Positions 32,954 to 42,099 are shown, counted from the stretch's first letter. The stretch: DNA of 64,000 nt from Anaerocolumna jejuensis DSM 15929 (GCF_900142215.1 NZ_FRAC01000010.1:248001-312000); one strand, 5' to 3'. Translations and numbers: made by a program. The notes: generated by a model not told the origin, from the letters alone.

Positions 32954-33980
32954 ATGGTATAAAGAGACAGGTAAAAACAGTGATGTAGTGATTTCCAGCC
33001 GTATACGGCTGGCAAGAAATTTAAAGTCCTTTCCCTTTTCCGCAAAGCTTGGCAAGGAGCAGGCAGTGGAGCTGGTTGAGAAATTAAAGACGGCAGCCCC
33101 TGCTTTGGAGGCCGGGAAGGAAAAGAAATACTATAGCTGTAATGTGGATATTCTTTCGGATTCTGAAAAAACGGCAATGGTGGAGAGGCATATCATAAGT
33201 CCTCTTTTGCTGGCCAGAGAGCAAAGCACCGGACTGATATTATCGGAAGATGAAAGAATCAGTGTTATGCTGAATGAAGAGGATCATCTTCGAATACAAT
33301 CCATTACAGGCGGGATGAATATTATGGGGGCTTTTACAGAGGCGAATGCGGCAGATGATATTGCAAGCGGGCTCTTTGATTATGCCTTTCACGAAAAGTA
33401 CGGTTACTTAACCTCCTGCCCTACCAATGTAGGAACGGGGCTCAGAGCTTCCTATATGATGTTTTTACCGGCACTTAATGCAACGGGTAAGATCATAAAG
33501 CTGGCGGAAGAACTGTCCCAGTATGGAATTGCACTTAGAGGAACTTACGGAGAAGCTTCAAAAAGCGTTGGAAATCTATATCAAATATCCAATCAGAAGA
33601 CCCTTGGCAGTACCGAGAGGGAAATAATAGAAAGCCTTAACCGGATTGTGGAACAGGTAATGAAGCAGGAACGAAGGTACAGAGAGTATATTCTGACCCA
33701 TAACTACGATGAGTTCGAAGATAAGGTCTACCGTTCCTTCGGTGTATTAAAATATGCGAAGCAGTTGTCCTCAGGGGATGCCATGACCCTGCTGTCACAG
33801 GTCAAGCTGGGAATTGATCTGGAGCTGTTAAGCTTAAAAGAAGAATGTAATGTCCATGAGCTGATGATGGAAATCCAGCCCGGCAATTTGCAATGCATAC
33901 TGGATAAAAATATGGGCAGTGCACAAAGGGATAGGTTCCGGGCAGACTATATCAGGGAGAAGCTTCCTGATATGGCATAA
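32946..33980 (+). CDS. mcsB: Protein arginine kinase
   Basis: 344 residues with the guanido-kinase fold: ISSRIRLARNLKSFPF for nucleotide binding, LSEDERISVMLNEEDHLRIQ, and the active-site region GYLTSCPTNVGTGLRAS with the conserved Cys. RGTYGEASKSVGNLYQISNQ also matches. McsB phosphorylates arginines, marking proteins for ClpCP. Start ATG 32946 lies inside the mcsA end, preceded by AGGAGG, so translation is coupled. It is followed by a strong hairpin and then clpC. Confidence 0.96.
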   Translation: MLKWYKETGKNSDVVISSRIRLARNLKSFPFSAKLGKEQAVELVEKLKTAAPALEAGKEKKYYSCNVDILSDSEKTAMVERHIISPLLLAREQSTGLILSEDERISVMLNEEDHLRIQSITGGMNIMGAFTEANAADDIASGLFDYAFHEKYGYLTSCPTNVGTGLRASYMMFLPALNATGKIIKLAEELSQYGIALRGTYGEASKSVGNLYQISNQKTLGSTEREIIESLNRIVEQVMKQERRYREYILTHNYDEFEDKVYRSFGVLKYAKQLSSGDAMTLLSQVKLGIDLELLSLKEECNVHELMMEIQPGNLQCILDKNMGSAQRDRFRADYIREKLPDMA

Positions 33981-34009
33981 CAGCTCTCTTTAGTTTTAAA
34001 TTGAAAATA

Positions 34010-34070
34010 TGATTCGGGTGTCATAAGTCAATATCATGTTTATTGAGGTTAACTTATGACACCCGAATCA
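34010..34070. repeat. 19-bp stem-loop repeat before clpC
   Basis: GATTCGGGTGTCATAAGT (34011-34028) pairs perfectly with ACTTATGACACCCGAATC (34052-34069), extended by one T-A pair; the loop is 23 nt and there is no U-tract. A related hairpin lies after radA at 38699-38760. It may act as a processing or attenuation element between mcsB and clpC, or be a small mobile palindrome. Confidence 0.8.
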
Positions 34071-34097
34071 AATATGATATTCACGAAAGGAGCCAGT

Positions 34098-36542
34098 ATG
34101 AACGATAGATATACAGAGGAAGCAAAACGGGCAATAAATTATGCTACGGAAGTTGCTTATAAATTATCCCATAACTATGTGGGGACAGAACATCTTCTCA
34201 TCGGCCTTTTACAATCCGATGGAGTTGCCGCCAGGGTTTTGGAAAAGAACGGCGTAGATGTCAACAAAGTATTGGAATTGGTAAATCAGCTTATTGCTCC
34301 CAGCTCCACCATGGAAGCAGTAGAAGTAGATGGATTCACGCCAAGATCCAAGAGGATTCTGGACCAGAGCTTTAAGGAGGCTGTCAGGTTAAAAAGCCAG
34401 GCAGTAGGTACCGAGCACATTTTGATTGCGCTGATTAAGGAATCCGATTGTATTGCTGTAAGATTATTAAATACCTTAGGCATTAACCTGCAGAAATTAT
34501 ATGTGGATCTGCTTACCGCAATCGGTGCAGATATGAATACTGCAAGAAACGAATATTCAGCAAATAAAAGCAAAGCAAAAGCAAAATCCAATACGCCCAC
34601 TCTGGACCAGTACAGCAGGGATTTAACAGAGTACGCAAAAGAGGGCAAGCTGGACCCGGTCATCGGAAGAGAATCGGAAATCCAGCGAGTAATCCAGATA
34701 CTCAGCAGAAGAACGAAAAACAACCCCTGTCTTGTAGGTGAACCCGGCGTTGGTAAGACTGCTATTGCCGAAGGCCTTGCAAGTAAGATCGTGGAAGGCA
34801 ACATACCGGAGGTCATAAAGGATAAAAGAGTATTGACCCTGGATTTATCCGGTATGGTGGCAGGCTCCAAATACAGAGGTGAATTTGAAGAGCGTATTAA
34901 GAAGGTAATCAGTGAGGTAATGAATGACGGCAATGTGCTGTTGTTTATAGATGAAATTCATACCATCATCGGTGCCGGAGGAGCAGAGGGAGCCATTGAT
35001 GCTTCCAATATTTTAAAGCCTTCCCTTGCAAGAGGTGAACTGCAGCTAATCGGTGCAACAACCAGAGAAGAATACCGCAAATATATTGAAAAGGATGCTG
35101 CTCTGGAGAGAAGATTCCAGCCGGTAGTGGTAGAAGAGCCCTCCGAAGAAGAGGCCATTCTGATATTAAAGGGCTTAAGGGACAGCTACGAAGCACATCA
35201 CAAGGTTAAGATAACCGATGATGCCCTGGAGGCTGCCGTTAAGATGTCGAGCCGTTACATCAACGACCGATACCTTCCTGATAAGGCTATCGATCTGATG
35301 GATGAGGCTGCTTCCAAGGTGAGACTGAGTACTTACATTACTTCACCGGAGATTAAAGAGCTGGAAGCACAGATACAGGCTCTGGAAGAGGAAAAAGAAC
35401 AGGCAATCAAACAGGAAGAGTATGAAAGGGCAGGCGAATTAAAGAGGCAGCAGGAAGAAATGAGCCTTAAAATGAATGCTCTTCAGGTAAAATCCGAAAA
35501 AGAGAAGCAGGATAATCTTCTTGTAGTAGGAGAAAATGAAATTGCCGATATTATATCAAGCTGGACCAAGATTCCTGTTAAGAAGCTGGCAGAGGAAGAG
35601 TCCGAGCGTCTAAGAAACCTGGAGAAGATACTCCATGAGCGTGTAATCGGTCAGGAAGATGCCGTATCTGCCGTGTCAAAGGCTATCAGGCGTGGACGTG
35701 TGGGACTAAAGGACCCCGGAAGGCCAATTGGTTCTTTCCTGTTCCTGGGACCTACCGGCGTAGGTAAGACAGAGCTTTCAAAGGCTTTGGCTGAAGCTAT
35801 GTTCGGCAGTGAAAACTCCATGATAAGAGTAGATATGTCCGAATACATGGAGAAGCACAGCGTATCAAAGCTTATCGGTTCCCCTCCGGGATATGTAGGC
35901 TATGATGAAGGCGGCCAGCTCAGTGAAAAGGTAAGGCAGAACCCCTATTCCGTAATCCTTTTTGATGAGGTGGAGAAAGCACATCCGGATGTCTTTAATA
36001 TCCTGTTGCAGGTATTGGATGACGGGCACATTACGGATGCTCAGGGCAGAAAGGTAAGCTTTAAGAATACTATTATCATAATGACCTCCAATGCAGGTGC
36101 TCAGAACATTATAGCTCCCAAGAGGCTTGGTTTTGCTTCCGTAAGTGACGAGAAGGAAGACTATAAGAAGATGAGGGATGGCGTCCTGGAAGAGGTAAAA
36201 CGAATCTTTAAGCCTGAGTTCATCAACAGAATAGATGAAATGATCGTATTCCATTCACTTACCAAGGAAGATATCAAGAGTATCGTAAGCATTATGCTTT
36301 CCTCCATTACGAAAAGGGCAAAGCAGCAGATGAATATTTCCCTTGAAATAAAGGAGGATATTATAGGACACATAGCAGATAAAGGCTTTGACCAGAATTA
36401 TGGAGCAAGACCTCTAAGAAGGGCAATTCAAAGCAATATTGAAGATAAGCTGGCGGAAGAAATTCTGGATGGAAATATTAAAAGCGGAGATACGGCACTT
36501 ATTGAATTAATCGACAAAGAAATTAAAATTTCCAGAAAATAA
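34098..36542 (+). CDS. clpC: AAA+ protease ATPase ClpC
   Basis: 814 residues: two N-terminal Clp_N repeats (about 1-145, RYTEEAKRAINYATEVAYKLSHNYVGTEHLL), AAA-1 with Walker A GEPGVGKT and Walker B LFIDEIHT, then a middle domain including a UVR motif (EEYERAGELKRQQEEM). AAA-2 follows with GPTGVGKT and LFDEVEKAH, and a C-terminal D2-small domain (DQNYGARPLRRAIQ). It unfolds phosphoarginine-marked proteins and feeds them to ClpP. ATG 34098 follows AAAGGAG; an in-frame ATG at 34056 lies within the hairpin. A ClpP-binding (I/L/V)GF-type loop is expected but I did not pin it. Confidence 0.96.
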   Translation: MNDRYTEEAKRAINYATEVAYKLSHNYVGTEHLLIGLLQSDGVAARVLEKNGVDVNKVLELVNQLIAPSSTMEAVEVDGFTPRSKRILDQSFKEAVRLKSQAVGTEHILIALIKESDCIAVRLLNTLGINLQKLYVDLLTAIGADMNTARNEYSANKSKAKAKSNTPTLDQYSRDLTEYAKEGKLDPVIGRESEIQRVIQILSRRTKNNPCLVGEPGVGKTAIAEGLASKIVEGNIPEVIKDKRVLTLDLSGMVAGSKYRGEFEERIKKVISEVMNDGNVLLFIDEIHTIIGAGGAEGAIDASNILKPSLARGELQLIGATTREEYRKYIEKDAALERRFQPVVVEEPSEEEAILILKGLRDSYEAHHKVKITDDALEAAVKMSSRYINDRYLPDKAIDLMDEAASKVRLSTYITSPEIKELEAQIQALEEEKEQAIKQEEYERAGELKRQQEEMSLKMNALQVKSEKEKQDNLLVVGENEIADIISSWTKIPVKKLAEEESERLRNLEKILHERVIGQEDAVSAVSKAIRRGRVGLKDPGRPIGSFLFLGPTGVGKTELSKALAEAMFGSENSMIRVDMSEYMEKHSVSKLIGSPPGYVGYDEGGQLSEKVRQNPYSVILFDEVEKAHPDVFNILLQVLDDGHITDAQGRKVSFKNTIIIMTSNAGAQNIIAPKRLGFASVSDEKEDYKKMRDGVLEEVKRIFKPEFINRIDEMIVFHSLTKEDIKSIVSIMLSSITKRAKQQMNISLEIKEDIIGHIADKGFDQNYGARPLRRAIQSNIEDKLAEEILDGNIKSGDTALIELIDKEIKISRK

Positions 36543-36620
36543 TTCAAAACTTATGCATAATCCTGTAGAAATTGCTACGAAAATATAGTATAATGTGAGA
36601 CATAATCATAAGATGATTCA

Positions 36621-36731
36621 TGGAACGGCGAGGGAGGGCACCTAATGCATTTCGCAGGCAGAATTGCTTGTGATACTGCTGAAAGCATAAGTGAAAATTG
36701 TTTTTTGATTTTCACTTACCCTCCTTTTCCA
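36621..36731 (+). ncRNA. Candidate structured leader RNA
   Basis: Outer pairing TGGAA (36621-36625)/TTCCA (36727-36731) and GGAGGG (36633-36638)/CCCTCC (36719-36724) encloses a small hairpin around GCAGGCAGAATTGCTTG and the perfect hairpin TAAGTGAAAAT/ATTTTCACTTA (36688-36718). TATAAT at 36588 marks a plausible -10. It lies in the leader of the 36794 gene. The inner part is one copy of a dispersed motif also found at 42.1 and 55.6 kb. Not recognised as a known riboswitch. Confidence 0.45.
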
Positions 36732-36793
36732 GATGATTAGCATATATGTCTTTATATTACAAAGCAATCATTTATCAATTGGGAGGATTTTAC

Positions 36794-37207
36794 ATGTCAG
36801 TTGTAAAAGAATTAATTCGAAAAGAAAGCAATGGGACAATCAGTTTCGGCAATTATGAATTAAGTGAGAAATCGAAAGTAAATGATTTCGAGCACAACGG
36901 AGATTTGTATAAGGTAAAGACATTCAGGGAGATAACAAAGCTTGAGAAGAATGGCATGATTGTTTATGAATCAGTGCCGGGAACCTCTGTAACGGACTTG
37001 GATATATCGGAAAGAGAAATCAGCTTTAAGGTGGAAGGCTTTGAGGATTCTCAGATAACACTGGAATTGGAAGCTGAAAAAGAGTATAAGATATTCATTG
37101 ACGATACAAATTTGGGAAAGATGAAGACAAATCTAGGCGGAAAGCTTAATTTCAGCGTTGAACTCGGTAACAGTGAGCAGGCTGAGGTCAAAATAATGAA
37201 GCTATAA
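36794..37207 (+). CDS. Conserved small beta-rich protein (often labelled endosialidase in Lachnospiraceae)
   Basis: 137 residues with no signal peptide or membrane segment. It begins MSVVKELIRKESNGTISFGNYELSEKSKV and reads as an all-beta protein with alternating charged strands (YKVKTFREITKLEKNGMIVYESVPG, VEGFEDSQITLELEAEKEYKIFID, TNLGKMKTNLGGKLNFSVELG). From memory close relatives in Lachnospiraceae are annotated endosialidase, without catalytic evidence; nothing here supports a sialidase. GGGAGG precedes ATG 36794. The structured leader upstream and terminator downstream suggest a single-gene transcript. Confidence 0.7.
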   Translation: MSVVKELIRKESNGTISFGNYELSEKSKVNDFEHNGDLYKVKTFREITKLEKNGMIVYESVPGTSVTDLDISEREISFKVEGFEDSQITLELEAEKEYKIFIDDTNLGKMKTNLGGKLNFSVELGNSEQAEVKIMKL

Positions 37208-37270
37208 AAACAAAGTACAGCAAAACTGTGGAACAACCTTCCACAGAACCTAATGCATACGGAAGAGACA

Positions 37271-37300
37271 AAAGGAGAGGCGGATACCTCTCCTTTATTA
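37271..37300 (+). terminator. Terminator upstream of radA
   Basis: AAAGGAGAGG (37271-37280) pairs with CCTCTCCTTT (37287-37296). Confidence 0.75.
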
Positions 37301-37338
37301 CAATTATAAAAGAATAAAATTAACATAATGAGGAAAAT

Positions 37339-38691
37339 ATGGCAAAGCAAAAGAATGTATTTTTCTGCAAAGAGTGCGGATATGAAGCCTCAAAGTGGAT
37401 GGGGCAGTGTCCTGCCTGTAAGTCCTGGGACACTTTTGTAGAAGAAAAGCCCTTGAAGGCATCGGAAAAGAGAAGAGGAACGGCCTTTTTAACGGAACCA
37501 GAGTCTTTGGCAAAGATAAATACGACCGAAAACAACAGGATTACCACCGGACTGCAGGAAATGGACAGAGTATTAGGCGGAGGGATTGTAATCGGCTCTC
37601 TGGTTTTGGTGGGCGGTGATCCGGGAATAGGAAAATCGACCCTGTTACTTCAGATATGCAGGGAACTAACCGATAAAATGCATAGAGTCTTATACATATC
37701 AGGAGAAGAATCCTTACAGCAGATTAAAATGCGTGCCGACAGGCTTGGCGTCTTTCGAGGAGATCTATTGCTGCTTAGTGAGACAAATCTGGATAATATT
37801 GAAGAAATTATCCGTAAAAACAAGCCGGAGATTGTTGTCATTGATTCCATCCAGACAATGTATAAAGAAGATATTGGAGCAGCACCGGGAAGTGTAAGCC
37901 AGGTAAGGGAGACTACCGGCGTATTGATGCATTTGGCCAAGGGACTGGATATATCAATCTTTATTGTGGGCCACGTTACAAAAGAAGGAGTTGTGGCAGG
38001 CCCCAGGGTGCTGGAGCATATGGTGGATACGGTACTTTATTTTGAAGGGGAGGATAAGGCGTCCTACCGGATATTGCGGGCGGTAAAGAACCGTTTTGGC
38101 TCTACCAATGAAATTGGAGTATTTGAAATGCAGGACCAGGGCTTAAGGGAGGTTTTAAATCCTTCTGAATTCATGCTTCAGGGCAAACCGGAGGGTGAGC
38201 CGGGTTCAGTGGTTGCAGCCTCCATGGAAGGTACCAGGCCGATTCTGGTGGAGGTGCAGGCACTTGTCTGCCAGACGAATTTTAATATGCCAAGACGGAC
38301 AGCGGCGGGAACGGATTACAATAGGGTAAACCTCCTTATGGCTGTTTTGGAAAAGAGGGTTGGAATACAGATGTCCGGCATGGATGCCTATGTTAATGTG
38401 GCAGGAGGTATGAAGATAAATGAGCCGGCTCTGGATTTGGCCATTGTACTGGCACTTTTATCCAGCTACCGTAATCTGGCTCTGGATGAGCATACTATCT
38501 GCTTCGGAGAGATAGGACTAACAGGGGAAATCCGCGGAGTCGGCATGGCAGAACAGCGTGTAATGGAAGCCGAGAAGATGGGATTTCATACCTGTATCCT
38601 GCCGAAGACAAACGCAGACAATATCAAAAAATCAGGTATGAAACTGATTGGTGTCAAGAATATCAAGGAATTAAACAGATTATTTAATTAA
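37339..38691 (+). CDS. radA: DNA repair protein RadA/Sms
   Basis: 450 residues. An N-terminal zinc finger (CKECGYEASKWMGQCPACKSW), a RecA-like core with Walker A GDPGIGKST and Walker B IVVIDSIQTMY, the RadA-specific KNRFGSTNEIGVFEM (KNRFG), and a C-terminal Lon-like domain (about 270-450, VGIQMSGMDAYVNVAGG). RadA is a DnaB-type helicase that extends D-loops in recombination. AGGAAAAT precedes ATG 37339. The clpC-radA proximity is common in Firmicutes. Confidence 0.97.
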   Translation: MAKQKNVFFCKECGYEASKWMGQCPACKSWDTFVEEKPLKASEKRRGTAFLTEPESLAKINTTENNRITTGLQEMDRVLGGGIVIGSLVLVGGDPGIGKSTLLLQICRELTDKMHRVLYISGEESLQQIKMRADRLGVFRGDLLLLSETNLDNIEEIIRKNKPEIVVIDSIQTMYKEDIGAAPGSVSQVRETTGVLMHLAKGLDISIFIVGHVTKEGVVAGPRVLEHMVDTVLYFEGEDKASYRILRAVKNRFGSTNEIGVFEMQDQGLREVLNPSEFMLQGKPEGEPGSVVAASMEGTRPILVEVQALVCQTNFNMPRRTAAGTDYNRVNLLMAVLEKRVGIQMSGMDAYVNVAGGMKINEPALDLAIVLALLSSYRNLALDEHTICFGEIGLTGEIRGVGMAEQRVMEAEKMGFHTCILPKTNADNIKKSGMKLIGVKNIKELNRLFN

Positions 38692-38698
38692 AGAAATG

Positions 38699-38760
38699 TT
38701 GATTTGGGTGTCAAAAGTTAATCTCAAAAGCCATGAATTGACTTATGATATCCAAATCAA
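38699..38760. repeat. Stem-loop repeat after radA, related to 34010-34070
   Basis: TTGATTTGGGTGTCAAAAGT (38699-38718) faces ACTTATGATATCCAAATCAA (38741-38760). It is the same hairpin family as before clpC, with C-G replaced by T-A at the sixth pair of the shared stem but two uncompensated differences. Weak as a terminator (no U-tract). Confidence 0.7.
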
Positions 38761-38843
38761 GAAGGAATAAAAATTTTAAGCCTGTGAAGATCATGGGTCT
38801 GGTTAATGGCACAAAAGCATACACAGGGATGGAGGTAAACAAC

Positions 38844-39551
38844 ATGGATTGTACAAAGGATTGCACGGAAATAGGAAAATTACTGACAAAGCAGGAGGAG
38901 TTTATTAGAAGTATAGGTGAGATAGTAGAAAATCTCGATACTTCCCAGCTTAAGGTTGAGAAAAATGCTTTTGATGCTATTAACAGCTCTGATACTTCTT
39001 TAAATCTTGTAAAAGAAGGAATAACATGTGTGGATGACATGTTAGGCAGAATAAATTCCCTTAATGAAGTGGTTGAGAATTCATCCAACAATATCAACCA
39101 GATGAAAAGCCTCTCAAATATGATTATGGGATTTGCAGAAGTAATAGGAGGCATTTCAAACAAGACGAATATGCTCTCTCTGAATGCTTCCATTGAAGCT
39201 GCCAGAGCAGGGGAGCAGGGAAAGGGCTTTGCGGTGGTAGCGGGAGAAGTCAGGAATCTTGCTGCACAGTCTGCAAAATCCTCCAAGGAAATATCAGAAA
39301 CCATTACCTCCATACAGACCTTTGTAACAGAGACAGTCAAGGCAATGGACAGTATTTATGAAATTGTAAAAAATCAAAATGATATGGTCAGTGATGTTAA
39401 GACAGTATTCCAAAAAATACTGGAAGCAGCCTATATTTCCAATGATGTTTCCAGAAGTGTAGAGCATGAAATTGCCTATCAGAGAGACATTACCGATAAC
39501 GCAAAAGAGGCTCTTGAAATGTTAATAGGTTTGGGAGAACAGGTGAACTAA
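38844..39551 (+). CDS. Soluble methyl-accepting chemotaxis-type protein without sensor domain
   Basis: 235 residues with no membrane segment or known ligand domain. After a short N-terminus with DCTKDC it is almost entirely coiled coil, with the conserved signalling tip LSLNASIEAARAGEQGKGFAVVAGEVRNLAAQSAKSSKEI. The tip contacts CheA/CheW in chemoreceptor arrays. Whether it signals to CheA or has become a scaffold cannot be told. ATG 38844 follows GGAGG (38831-38835). Convergent with the small minus-strand ORF at 39572. Confidence 0.88.
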   Translation: MDCTKDCTEIGKLLTKQEEFIRSIGEIVENLDTSQLKVEKNAFDAINSSDTSLNLVKEGITCVDDMLGRINSLNEVVENSSNNINQMKSLSNMIMGFAEVIGGISNKTNMLSLNASIEAARAGEQGKGFAVVAGEVRNLAAQSAKSSKEISETITSIQTFVTETVKAMDSIYEIVKNQNDMVSDVKTVFQKILEAAYISNDVSRSVEHEIAYQRDITDNAKEALEMLIGLGEQVN

Positions 39552-39571
39552 ATGGAAGAAGGAGAGGGTGT

Positions 39572-39724
39572 TCAGGCCCCTTCTCCTTCTGCTACGATTT
39601 GTTCCAAAACTTTAATTAAGTCCTGCATATTATTCAGTGTGACATTGCGCCGCAGGATGGCATCCTTTAATTCGATCGGCAGTGATTCAAATTTATTTTT
39701 TATCGCTGGGGCTATATGTGACAT
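39572..39724 (-). CDS. Small convergent ORF, 50-residue helical protein
   Basis: Read on the minus strand from ATG at 39724 to TGA at 39572. AAAAGAGG lies 5 nt before the ATG. The product begins MSHIAPAIKNKFESLPIELK and ends with EQIVAEGEGA; it is soluble, charged and probably two or three helices. It lies convergent to the chemoreceptor gene. No family is recognised. The ribosome site, spacing and amphipathic composition make it more likely real than chance, but only conservation would prove it. Confidence 0.5.
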   Translation of the reverse strand: MSHIAPAIKNKFESLPIELKDAILRRNVTLNNMQDLIKVLEQIVAEGEGA

Positions 39725-39881
39725 AAGTACCTCTTTTCTGGATTGTTTCCTCTTTTATATTCAAAGTCATTGTTCCCTATTAAGAAAAAAATATTCTCTT
39801 ATTAATAATAATTATCCTTTTACATAAATGCTGTTATGATTTCATACTATTTAGTAGTTTACTTGAAACAAAGGAGCATGA

Positions 39882-40421
39882 ATGGACTTTAAAAATAGCA
39901 GGACTTATCAAAATTTGCAGGTGGCTTTTGACGGCGAACTGATGAGCGGCACCAGATATCAGATTAATGGTATCAGGGCGAAGCAGGAGGGTTATATTCA
40001 GATAGGAAATGTTTTTGAGATTATTTCAGGATTTGAAAGAGAACATGCTACCATTTGGCTTCGGCTTCTCAATGAAGGAACTCTGCCGAATACCCTTGAA
40101 AATCTCATCCAGGCATCCGCGGCAGAGGATGCGAAAGGAAATGGGACCTACAGAGCATTTGCAGAGGTTGCAAGGGAAGAAGGGTATAATGAGATAGCAG
40201 CCTTGTTTGACGGAGTTGCCAATATTGAATTGAATCATGATGTGATTTTTCAGAACTTTGCAGAGGATATTCAAAATAACCAGGTGTTTTGCAAGAATAC
40301 GGAAATGCTCTGGATATGCATAAACTGCGGTAATATTATGGGTGGCCTCTGTGCGCCTGCCATATGCCCCATCTGCGGCTTTCCGCAGGGATATTACCAG
40401 GTCTATGATACTACACTATAA
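39882..40421 (+). CDS. Rubrerythrin-like diiron protein
   Basis: 179 residues: a four-helix diiron domain (about 1-130) with ligand motifs in FDGELMSGTRY, FEREHATIW (EXXH), EDAKGNGTYRAFAEVAREEGY and ANIELNHD. A C-terminal rubredoxin-like knuckle has CINCG and CPICG (about 148-170). These proteins reduce peroxides using electrons passed through the rubredoxin iron and protect anaerobes from oxidative stress. AAAGGAGC precedes ATG 39882. It appears monocistronic. Confidence 0.9.
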   Translation: MDFKNSRTYQNLQVAFDGELMSGTRYQINGIRAKQEGYIQIGNVFEIISGFEREHATIWLRLLNEGTLPNTLENLIQASAAEDAKGNGTYRAFAEVAREEGYNEIAALFDGVANIELNHDVIFQNFAEDIQNNQVFCKNTEMLWICINCGNIMGGLCAPAICPICGFPQGYYQVYDTTL

Positions 40422-40486
40422 GCTATTAAAGGATAGAAATTTATAAGAAACTACATGTATTTGGTTATATTGACAAATGAAATCAA

Positions 40487-40516
40487 TTTACAAAGGTGCC
40501 CCTCCTACGCTATAAT
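40487..40516 (+). promoter_or_regulatory. Promoter of the MFS gene
   Basis: TTTACA (40487-40492), 18-bp spacer, TATAAT (40511-40516). Confidence 0.6.
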
Positions 40517-40575
40517 TACTCTCTGACACTATAAAACAAGATAATATGGAAAGTGTGTGGAGGGCAATATCTTTC

Positions 40576-42015
40576 ATGTCTCATAATTTAAACTATATCA
40601 ATCAGTATCTGCTTGCCAAGTTTCGCCGGATATACTTTATGGCTCTTCCGGAAAGCAAAGAGGACTATAAGAAAAGCAGGGTGAACTATACCATCGGGGA
40701 TAGTGCGGCCCAGACCATTGTTCAGCTGGCAGGCGGTACTTTCCTTGCCAGCCTGATGACATACTGTAAGATATCCGATGCCAATATCGGAATTATTACA
40801 TCCTTAGCAAGCCTGGCAGCCTTGTCACAGATTTTTTTAATACAATTTATGGGACGTATAAAAAAGTATAAATTTTTGGTATGCTTTACTTCCCTGCAAA
40901 GAATATTGTTCTCCACAATTTATTTTATACCCTTTTTAAATATTGACAACCGATATAAGGCCATAGCAATAATCGTGCTGTACTTTATCGGCCAGATATT
41001 TGTTCAGATTGGAACACCAGCTTCCCAGGATTGGATAGCAAGTCTTGTACCAAGCAGGCTCAGAGGAAAATATTTTTCCATAAAAGACTCTATTGCAGTA
41101 TTTGTCGTTTCCGGGGTTATGCTGGCAGCCGGCATGGTATTGGATTATTTTAAAGCAAATGCCATACGGACAGGCTTTCTCATTGTGGGCCTTCTGATAT
41201 TTATTTTGGTCATTATAAATGTAGCAGCAATGTCTAAGATGAAAGAGCCGCGAACCTCTTTTCTGAATGAGTCAGGAAAAGAAATGCACGGGCGCCTTGC
41301 CAAAAAGGCCAAGGAAAAGGATGCTGATACGGAGAAGGAGAATCGCAAGAGCCTTCTGAAGGAAATTACGGAAGCCTTTGAAAACAGAAAGTTCCGGAAG
41401 GCATTAATCCTGCAGAGCCTTTATATTACCGGATTTTATATATCCGTTCCCTTTGTTGCCAGCTACCAGGTAAATATACTGAAGCTTCCTTATACTTTTA
41501 TGATGCTGGTGGGCTTTATCTGCAACCTGTACAGGATTTACATCACACCTAAATTCGGAAGAATGGCAGATAAGTACGGAATGGCGAGGATACTGCGCTA
41601 TAGCCTTACCATTCTGGGACTGAATGTATTGATCATAGGTGTAACAGTACCCGGCAATGCCTATCCCTTACATATTATCGGGTCGGTGCTTGCCTCCACC
41701 GCATGGGCATTTGTAGGAATTGGGCTTTTTGGAGTGCAGCTGGATTTCTTTCAGAGTGATAAACGAATGATATGGCTGTCCCTGGTATCCTCCATATCCG
41801 GATTATGGGGATTTCTGGTGTCCATAGTGGGCGGAAAACTGCTTAATTTCTTTGAGAGTAATCCGGTGACCATTTATGGAAGGTATATCTACCCCCAGCA
41901 AATACTGAATATCCTAGGATTCCTGATTTTAATAGTCAGTTCCTTGTATATTAAATTAAGAATAGAAACAGAAAAGATAGATACCAACCGAAAGGACGGA
42001 AGAGTATCCGTATAA
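40576..42015 (+). CDS. MFS transporter
   Basis: About 479 residues with twelve hydrophobic segments in two halves split by a charged loop (about 225-270, KEMHGRLAKKAKEKDADTEKENRKS). The loop-2/3 signature is degenerate. The N-terminal cytoplasmic stretch LPESKEDYKKSRVNYTIGDSAAQ resembles a group of uncharacterised Firmicutes MFS proteins. Substrate unknown. ATG 40576 has GGAGG 12 nt upstream, longer than usual; ATG 40546 is possible but lacks a site. Confidence 0.82.
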   Translation: MSHNLNYINQYLLAKFRRIYFMALPESKEDYKKSRVNYTIGDSAAQTIVQLAGGTFLASLMTYCKISDANIGIITSLASLAALSQIFLIQFMGRIKKYKFLVCFTSLQRILFSTIYFIPFLNIDNRYKAIAIIVLYFIGQIFVQIGTPASQDWIASLVPSRLRGKYFSIKDSIAVFVVSGVMLAAGMVLDYFKANAIRTGFLIVGLLIFILVIINVAAMSKMKEPRTSFLNESGKEMHGRLAKKAKEKDADTEKENRKSLLKEITEAFENRKFRKALILQSLYITGFYISVPFVASYQVNILKLPYTFMMLVGFICNLYRIYITPKFGRMADKYGMARILRYSLTILGLNVLIIGVTVPGNAYPLHIIGSVLASTAWAFVGIGLFGVQLDFFQSDKRMIWLSLVSSISGLWGFLVSIVGGKLLNFFESNPVTIYGRYIYPQQILNILGFLILIVSSLYIKLRIETEKIDTNRKDGRVSV

Positions 42016-42058
42016 CACCCCAAAAAAAAGGAAAGAAAACAAATTAAGTGAATATAAT

Positions 42059-42099
42059 AGGATAAGGGGAGCTGCAAGCCTTGCAGCTCCCCTTATCCT
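42059..42099. terminator. 19-bp perfect stem-loop after the MFS gene
   Basis: AGGATAAGGGGAGCTGCAA pairs perfectly with TTGCAGCTCCCCTTATCCT across a GCC loop. There is no real U-tract, so termination is likely but not certain. Confidence 0.55.

Noticed and set aside
39552..39827. 91-codon plus-strand ORF
   Set aside because: Cysteine/serine-rich shadow without a ribosome site; the opposite strand carries a better small ORF (39572-39724).
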